Assembly: GCA_018266255.1 (NCBI GenBank)
Contig: JAFEAT010000010.1
Span: 186,001-250,000 of the forward strand
DNA from: Cyanobacteria bacterium SZAS-4
GTDB taxonomy: Bacteria > Cyanobacteriota > Vampirovibrionia > Obscuribacterales > Obscuribacteraceae
Reading direction: 5' to 3'
Length of the DNA stretch: 64,000 nucleotides
The notes beneath the pieces are model-generated. The model ran no database searches and was not told where the DNA came from. It saw only the letters and a program-made list of their open reading frames with translations. Shown piece after piece: positions 58,795 to 64,000 of the stretch. The position numbers and the translations under genes were made by a program. The first letter of the stretch is position 1; each line of letters opens with the position of its first letter.

Positions 58795-61700
58795 GTGTCC
58801 ATTCCGGCTCATCCAGCCCGTTCCGTTGCCGCACTTGGCACTTCGGTTTACTCAGCCGAAGCTAAAGTCGCGACCGCAGATCTGATTATTGGACCGTATC
58901 GTTCTGGAAAAACACTTGCTCTGCTCGATCAAATAATTGACTACTGTCAGGCAAATCCATTTCGCGAGTCGATAGTTCTTGTTCCGTCGCGGCGTTATCA
59001 ACAACTCTTGGAGCGCAGGCTGCATCAATCTCTACAACTAAAGTCGGCACAATCTGGGAAGGCTGGAATTGTTGGATTGAAAGTAGTCAACTTTCAAAAA
59101 TTGTGTGAATTGGTGCTGCGTCGCTCTGGCACAGCTTTCAGAGTTATCCCGCAAAACGTTCGCCCTGCCATTGTGTCGCGATGCATGGTGCGATTGAAAG
59201 AAGCGCAAGACTTAAATCACATTGCCGGCATGGTGAATTTTACCGGCACGCATCAGTCTGTACTTGATTTGATCGATGAATTCGAGCGGGCTGCACTCAC
59301 CCCAGATGATGTTATTCGACGTCTGGAAAAGACCTCGCAGTCAGATTCTCGCTACATGGAGCTGGCTCGAATCTACGCTGCCTACAAGTCTGAACTAGCG
59401 CAGACAGAATTCGAGGATGAGAAGGGACTCGCTTTTCGCGCACGGGAAGTTTTGTATTCCGACACTTTTAAAATGGATGTTGGATTGATCGCGGTCGATG
59501 GTTTCGACCGTTTCAACAGTTTGCAATTACAGGTGCTCGCTGGACTTGCACGACACAGCGATGCTTTAAAAATTTGCTTTGATTACCTGGCTCCAGAAGC
59601 CGATCTCCTGCAAGAGTACGTATGGAAAGAAGCAAGTTATATCGATCTGATGAAGACCCTTGGTGCAAATGTCAGCACACAAGAAATGTCAGGACCGACC
59701 GAAACATCGCGTCAGCGGATAAAGTTTCGTGCAATCGATCGACAGTTTGAAATGGAATACATCGCCCGGCAAATCAAAAATGGCATTATCAAAGAGGGGC
59801 GTCAACCAGGCGACTATCTAGTAGTGTCGCGGAATATTCGTAGCTATCGAGCTGCCATCTCCAGTGCGTTTGATTCTGCTGGATTGAATTATTTTATCGA
59901 CGAAGCAATTTCGCTTCATGCACTACCCCTGGTGCAGTTTCTAAACAAGCTGTTCAACCTTGCTGCGAACAAATTCTCTCGCGCAGATACGATTGCAATT
60001 TTGAGCAGTCCTTATTTCAACAAGAAGAATATCGGTTTGACTCGCCGCGACATCGAAGGGCTAGACAGAGCCTCGATGCGGATGAATGTCGTTGCGTCGC
60101 GCAACCAGTGGGAAGATGTTTGGCACAGTTCCGTTGATGGACCTCGACCCGATGCACGCAAAATTCTGTTTCGATTTTTCGATATTGCAACACCACCGTC
60201 TGTAGCAACGGATCATGAGTTTGTTCGCTGGGTTGAAGATGTCATAGAAGCATGTTTGATCCAGCCAGAGCCGCACCTGGCAGATGAACTACAGCGAGAG
60301 AAATTCGACTTGCTGGAAGAGCAGCGAGCTTTGATTGAGATTCGGCGCCTGATCGCCTCGTTAATTCATGAAGAGAACATCCTTGGCGCTCAGGAACAAT
60401 CTATCGTCAAACTCCTTGGTCGACTCGGTCACTTAATCGAGAAGAGCAACTTCAGGCGCACACCGCGCACCGCTAATTGTGTCGTCATCTGCGGAGCAGA
60501 TCTCGCTCCCAACCAGTTGGCGAAAGAAGTATTCATCGCAGGTTTGGCTGACGGCGAGTTTCCTAAGCGCTCCAGTCAAAGGGGCTTTGTCAGCAGCGAC
60601 GAAGTCGCTAAGTGGGCGACATTCGATGTTAACATCCAGAATCCGCGATTTCACCCAGCCTTCGAATTCGCCTTGTTCAATTCTCTGGTGCAGAGAGCTG
60701 AGTCGAAAGCCTACTTATCCTGCCCACTTTCTGACATGGGTGGGGAAGAACTGACGCCCTCGTTCTTTTTGACTGAGGGTGATTCTGAATTCGAGCATGC
60801 TTCGCCGGCAATTGCTCCTTTCACGGATTCAAATTTGGCACCGCTCTCGGCCCGTGACCTGGTGGCACATTATGGATGGAAGCTTGGTTCTCAGCTGGCT
60901 TCGCAAGATCTTCCTGGTCATCCTGAAATTGAAAATCTGAGAGACAAAATCGGGGCACCACTTTCGGTGGCGCTGGCACGAGCTAACAATCACATTACGA
61001 GTTCATTCAATGGCTATTTAACTGACTACGTCAAAACGAAAGCGATCTCTGTGGCTGTACCTTTGCGGTGGAGCGCATCTAAGCTTAACGAATATGGCAA
61101 GTGTCCTTTCCGCTATTGGGTGTCGCAAGTCCTTAAATCCACGCCGCACGAAGAGCCCGAAGACGAGCTAGATGCCAAAGCGATTGGCGAGATGTATCAC
61201 AAGGCTCTGGAATTCTTTTACATTGAACTGCAAAGTCAGGGAATGAACCTATCCTTCGCGGATCACGATACGGTGCGCGAAATTTTCGACCGTTCTGTGG
61301 ATAAGGCTCTCGTTTGGTTGGAAGAGAAGCGTGAGCTTCGTCGCGGTGAGTTCTGGCATTATCAGAAGAATGAATTGAAATTCCGGCTACAGCGCTTTTT
61401 CGAGTTCGAGCTTACCAGTGCTCAGACCGATCCCGACAAATTCGCACCCACTCTTGTGGAAGCGAAATTCGGCTTTGATGGCGATGAGTCATATCCACCG
61501 CTATTGATTCAGTCTGATAGCGATAAACCGATTGCGATTTTTGGCAAAATCGATCGCATTGATGTGGCTGAGAATATGCAGGACTTCCCGCGCATCAGAG
61601 TTGTCGACTATAAAAAGGGTTCGTCGCCAGTCAGTGACGCTGATGTCGTCGAAGGTCGTAACATCCAATTGCCGCTTTATGCACTGGCTGTCGAACAATC

Positions 61701-62013
61701 CATTTTGCCTGGCGCCAAGGCCATCGAGGCAAAATATCTAAGTGTACAGGCGGCGGCACCGATCGGCACGCACTATTTTGATGGAAGAAAAAAGCGTCGC
61801 ACCAATTACGGTGGCTTCGACGAAACGCCTGTAAATCTTTTGCAGGTTACAGAGGAGCATGTTAAACGCATTGTTTCTGGTATCTCTGCTGGAAATTTCA
61901 CCGTAGCGCCAACCAGCAAGAGTGTTTGTACAAACTGCGACCATCGCACCATCTGCCGCATCAAAGAAATGACCGGCGACGGTGCTGACGTTGATAGCGG
62001 AGGCTCGGACTAA
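58795..62013 (+). CDS. addB: AddB-type helicase/nuclease subunit
   Basis: About 1072 aa. With AddA it processes double-strand breaks (RecBCD-like). Walker-A-like GPYRSGKT (33-40), SRRYQQLLERRL, helicase-fold segments, and the C-terminal PD-(D/E)xK nuclease: CPFRYW, IGEMYHKALEFF, GKIDRIDV and RVVDYKKG (D-x-K). Four cysteines for a 4Fe-4S cluster appear as Cys in YGKCPF plus CTNCDHRTIC. GTG 58795 has GGAG 11 nt upstream; the TTG at 58768 adds 9 residues. addA starts 1 nt after this stop. Confidence 0.88.
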   Translation: MSIPAHPARSVAALGTSVYSAEAKVATADLIIGPYRSGKTLALLDQIIDYCQANPFRESIVLVPSRRYQQLLERRLHQSLQLKSAQSGKAGIVGLKVVNFQKLCELVLRRSGTAFRVIPQNVRPAIVSRCMVRLKEAQDLNHIAGMVNFTGTHQSVLDLIDEFERAALTPDDVIRRLEKTSQSDSRYMELARIYAAYKSELAQTEFEDEKGLAFRAREVLYSDTFKMDVGLIAVDGFDRFNSLQLQVLAGLARHSDALKICFDYLAPEADLLQEYVWKEASYIDLMKTLGANVSTQEMSGPTETSRQRIKFRAIDRQFEMEYIARQIKNGIIKEGRQPGDYLVVSRNIRSYRAAISSAFDSAGLNYFIDEAISLHALPLVQFLNKLFNLAANKFSRADTIAILSSPYFNKKNIGLTRRDIEGLDRASMRMNVVASRNQWEDVWHSSVDGPRPDARKILFRFFDIATPPSVATDHEFVRWVEDVIEACLIQPEPHLADELQREKFDLLEEQRALIEIRRLIASLIHEENILGAQEQSIVKLLGRLGHLIEKSNFRRTPRTANCVVICGADLAPNQLAKEVFIAGLADGEFPKRSSQRGFVSSDEVAKWATFDVNIQNPRFHPAFEFALFNSLVQRAESKAYLSCPLSDMGGEELTPSFFLTEGDSEFEHASPAIAPFTDSNLAPLSARDLVAHYGWKLGSQLASQDLPGHPEIENLRDKIGAPLSVALARANNHITSSFNGYLTDYVKTKAISVAVPLRWSASKLNEYGKCPFRYWVSQVLKSTPHEEPEDELDAKAIGEMYHKALEFFYIELQSQGMNLSFADHDTVREIFDRSVDKALVWLEEKRELRRGEFWHYQKNELKFRLQRFFEFELTSAQTDPDKFAPTLVEAKFGFDGDESYPPLLIQSDSDKPIAIFGKIDRIDVAENMQDFPRIRVVDYKKGSSPVSDADVVEGRNIQLPLYALAVEQSILPGAKAIEAKYLSVQAAAPIGTHYFDGRKKRRTNYGGFDETPVNLLQVTEEHVKRIVSGISAGNFTVAPTSKSVCTNCDHRTICRIKEMTGDGADVDSGGSD

Positions 62014-62014
62014 G

Positions 62015-64000
62015 ATGGCAGGTTTGACCGAACAACAACAACGAGCAGTTAACAGCATCGACCGCAATGTGTTGGTCAGTGCTGGTGCAGGCTCTGGAAA
62101 AACTCATGTTTTGGTTGAACGATACATTGAATTGCTGCGATGCAATCCTGAGATGTCGGTCTCAAACATAGTGGCAGTGACCTATACGCGCAAAGCGGCA
62201 GCTGAGATGCGCACCAGGTTGAAAGCCAAAATCGCTCAGTTGCAAATTACCACTGACCTTGAAGAGAGAGCTCGCTGGAACCAGTGCTATACAGAGATCG
62301 ATGGCGCGAGAATCGTCACGATTCACTCTTTGTGTGAATCGATTCTGAAAGCATTTCCTGTTGACGCTGCCATTGACCCGCAATTTGAAATTGTCGATGA
62401 CGTGGGGCAATCGCAGTTGCTGCGTAACGCTATCGACCATGCATTTCGCGAAGTCATTGACGACAATACTGAAGAGATCGAGTTGCTTCTCCAGCAGAAC
62501 ATCGAGGACTTGCGGTATTGGATGCAGCAGTGCATGAAGTCGTCTACGCAATTCAAAGAGGCAATTGGCGCTGTCGGTGAGTTGACTGAACAGAAGTTGA
62601 TTGCTTATGCACAAACTCGCCTCAAGGAATTTCAGAAACGGTCCATCGATTCAGCTCTTGGTGACAAGGCTTGGAAGCGCGCATTTGCCTATGTCGAGCA
62701 GAATCCATGGCGTGATGCAGCCAACGAACTTGAACGATTGCGTGGCGTTATGGTGCAGTTGACGAATGAACTTGCTAGAGGCGAAGGCGAGCACGATGAG
62801 CGCTGGTCTAAGTTCTGTCAGATTGCATCGATTAAAGTCGGGCGATACGGTCCAAAAAATGGAGATGCAAACGAAATCAAAGCTGCAATGAAAGAAGTGC
62901 AGATCATAGCTAGCGATTGGACGAAAAAGGTTCCTTCAGATTTGAATGATGAGGACTTTAAGGCTTTCCACTTGATTGTTCTGTTCATTCGTTTAGCGCA
63001 GCGAGCTATGCAGCACTATGAATTAGAGAAGCGTTCGTTGCTCAAGCTCGATTACAACGACCTTATTGAATTGGCTGTGACTGCCTTAGAACGCGAGAAA
63101 TCTCCTGCGCAGGAGCATTACCATCAGACTGTTCGAGCGATTCTCGTAGACGAATTTCAAGATACGAACGTTATGCAGTCAAGGATGATCAAGTTGCTCG
63201 CTAGCGATTCCACAAATTTGTTTTTGATTGGTGACGACAAGCAGTCAATTTATAAGTTTCAGGGTGCCGATGTTGCTACATTCAATTCATGGAAACTGGA
63301 ATTCTCCAGCGCTGACCCTGACTCTATCTTGAGCTTGTCTCAGTCATTTCGTAGTCATCCGTCAGTTGTCGGTTTCATCAACGCCATGTTCGAGAATGTC
63401 ATGGATGACTCGAATGAAGTGTATAAGGCAAAGTTTGAAGCATTGTCTGCTGCTCGCGTTGAAGTCGAGGACAGTGAACGAGTAAAAGTCGTCGTTCTAC
63501 CTGAATTCAATAGTGCTGGCGATCAACTGAAAGCAGCAGAGATAAAGCAAGTCGAGGGTGAAGCAGTAGCAAATTGGATCAGCCAAAATGTTCATAATCA
63601 AACCACTATTTCGGTCAAGAGTGGTGGCATACGGCCTATTCAATTTGGCGATTTCGCAGTGCTGGTTCAGCGCAATCAAGATTTTGCCGACATCGAAATT
63701 GCTCTCGCTGCGCAGAAAATTCCATACGTGACGCTTGGTGGGCGCGGCTTTCTGGAGCGCCAGGAAGTTTATGATGTGCAGAACTTGCTTTCATTTTTAT
63801 CCTATCCGCAAGATAGTCATGCTTTGATTGGAGTTCTCCGCTCACCGATGTTTGGTATTACGGACGATATTTTGCACTTAATCGCGTCTGATGGTGGCGT
63901 TGGAAGATCCTTGTGGCAGAGACTAAAAGATATGGCGGAGCTAAAAAAGCCCGGTTATGAGACCATCGCTGGCGCCAAGAATTGCTTGTCGAATTGGATT
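62015..64000 (+). CDS. addA: AddA-type UvrD-family helicase/nuclease, partial
   Basis: 662 codons to the right edge, C-terminal part (helicase 2 and nuclease) missing. UvrD-like motifs: SAGAGSGKT (Walker A, ~22-30), VTYTRKAAAEMRTRL (Ia), TIHSLCESIL, DEFQDTN (Walker B), GDDKQSIYKFQGAD (III) and SLSQSFRSHP (IV). Coupled to addB (1 nt apart, GGAGG upstream). Confidence 0.95.
   Translation, partial: MAGLTEQQQRAVNSIDRNVLVSAGAGSGKTHVLVERYIELLRCNPEMSVSNIVAVTYTRKAAAEMRTRLKAKIAQLQITTDLEERARWNQCYTEIDGARIVTIHSLCESILKAFPVDAAIDPQFEIVDDVGQSQLLRNAIDHAFREVIDDNTEEIELLLQQNIEDLRYWMQQCMKSSTQFKEAIGAVGELTEQKLIAYAQTRLKEFQKRSIDSALGDKAWKRAFAYVEQNPWRDAANELERLRGVMVQLTNELARGEGEHDERWSKFCQIASIKVGRYGPKNGDANEIKAAMKEVQIIASDWTKKVPSDLNDEDFKAFHLIVLFIRLAQRAMQHYELEKRSLLKLDYNDLIELAVTALEREKSPAQEHYHQTVRAILVDEFQDTNVMQSRMIKLLASDSTNLFLIGDDKQSIYKFQGADVATFNSWKLEFSSADPDSILSLSQSFRSHPSVVGFINAMFENVMDDSNEVYKAKFEALSAARVEVEDSERVKVVVLPEFNSAGDQLKAAEIKQVEGEAVANWISQNVHNQTTISVKSGGIRPIQFGDFAVLVQRNQDFADIEIALAAQKIPYVTLGGRGFLERQEVYDVQNLLSFLSYPQDSHALIGVLRSPMFGITDDILHLIASDGGVGRSLWQRLKDMAELKKPGYETIAGAKNCLSNWI

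Overview
The window is a chromosomal segment of a free-living, probably Gram-negative-type bacterium with a mixed-strand, densely packed genome. It carries ordinary housekeeping genes: mdh, tpiA, lipA, prfA, prmC, hslO, rpmB, recA, recG, lnt, addAB, a principal-type sigma factor, tRNA-Ser(GGA) and tRNA-Arg(CCG). It also carries many secreted TPR or low-complexity proteins and a lone MglA-type GTPase. This mixture, with no photosynthesis genes, resembles the non-photosynthetic sister lineage of Cyanobacteria (Melainabacteria/Vampirovibrionia, Obscuribacterales-like). That placement is an inference from gene content only.

Layout. 1-7.6 kb: secreted NTF2-like protein (cut by the left edge), malate dehydrogenase, a PDZ protein, a sugar-isomerase-like TIM barrel coupled to a GH38 alpha-mannosidase, and a secreted helical protein. 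7.6-16.2 kb: cobS-TPR-lipA on the minus strand, tpiA, tRNA-Ser, prfA, a TPR protein, prmC, hslO, rpmB. 16.7-24.2 kb: an accessory region with an MglA-like GTPase, an operon (86-aa protein, 297-aa protein, ThiF/E1-like enzyme), a secreted Thr-rich protein, a Pro/Gln-rich protein and a Ro60-like (TROVE + vWA) protein. 24.3-34.6 kb: recG with a long N-terminal extension, repeat-rich secreted proteins, a large TPR protein, a class III aminotransferase. 34.7-42.7 kb: a six-gene co-directional operon encoding a pentapeptide-repeat/SWIM-like protein, two unknowns, a MoxR AAA ATPase, a DUF5682-like protein and a vWA protein. 42.7-57.3 kb: LMW phosphatase, a TadC-like protein, a two-component system, hutH, secreted repeat proteins, an SDR, lnt-recA and a Crp-family regulator. 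57.3-64 kb: tRNA-Arg, sigma factor and addBA (addA cut by the right edge).

The most interesting discovery is a set of at least four small RNA genes at 17.4-17.9 kb and 22.2-22.5 kb that look like bacterial Y RNAs. Each has an 8-9 bp terminal helix with compensatory changes between copies, a conserved asymmetric internal loop (10 nt on the 5' side, 8 nt on the 3' side, each with a YRAC-like core), then a GAGC/GCUC helix followed by the motif GAGC-N-UACA. Three have an own sigma70-type promoter placed 7 nt before the first conserved base. One contains a nearly perfect tRNA mimic in circularly permuted order: T arm with TTCGAAT loop, a 7-bp acceptor-like helix closed by a loop, U8-A9, then a D arm with GGGG. 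Two of them sit directly upstream of the Ro60-like gene, as expected for a Ro-Y RNA particle. The other two sit directly upstream of the 86-aa/297-aa/E1-like operon, which suggests a link between a Ro/Y RNP and a ubiquitin-like or adenylation pathway. That link is a hypothesis. A second candidate system is the MoxR-vWA-DUF5682-SWIM operon.
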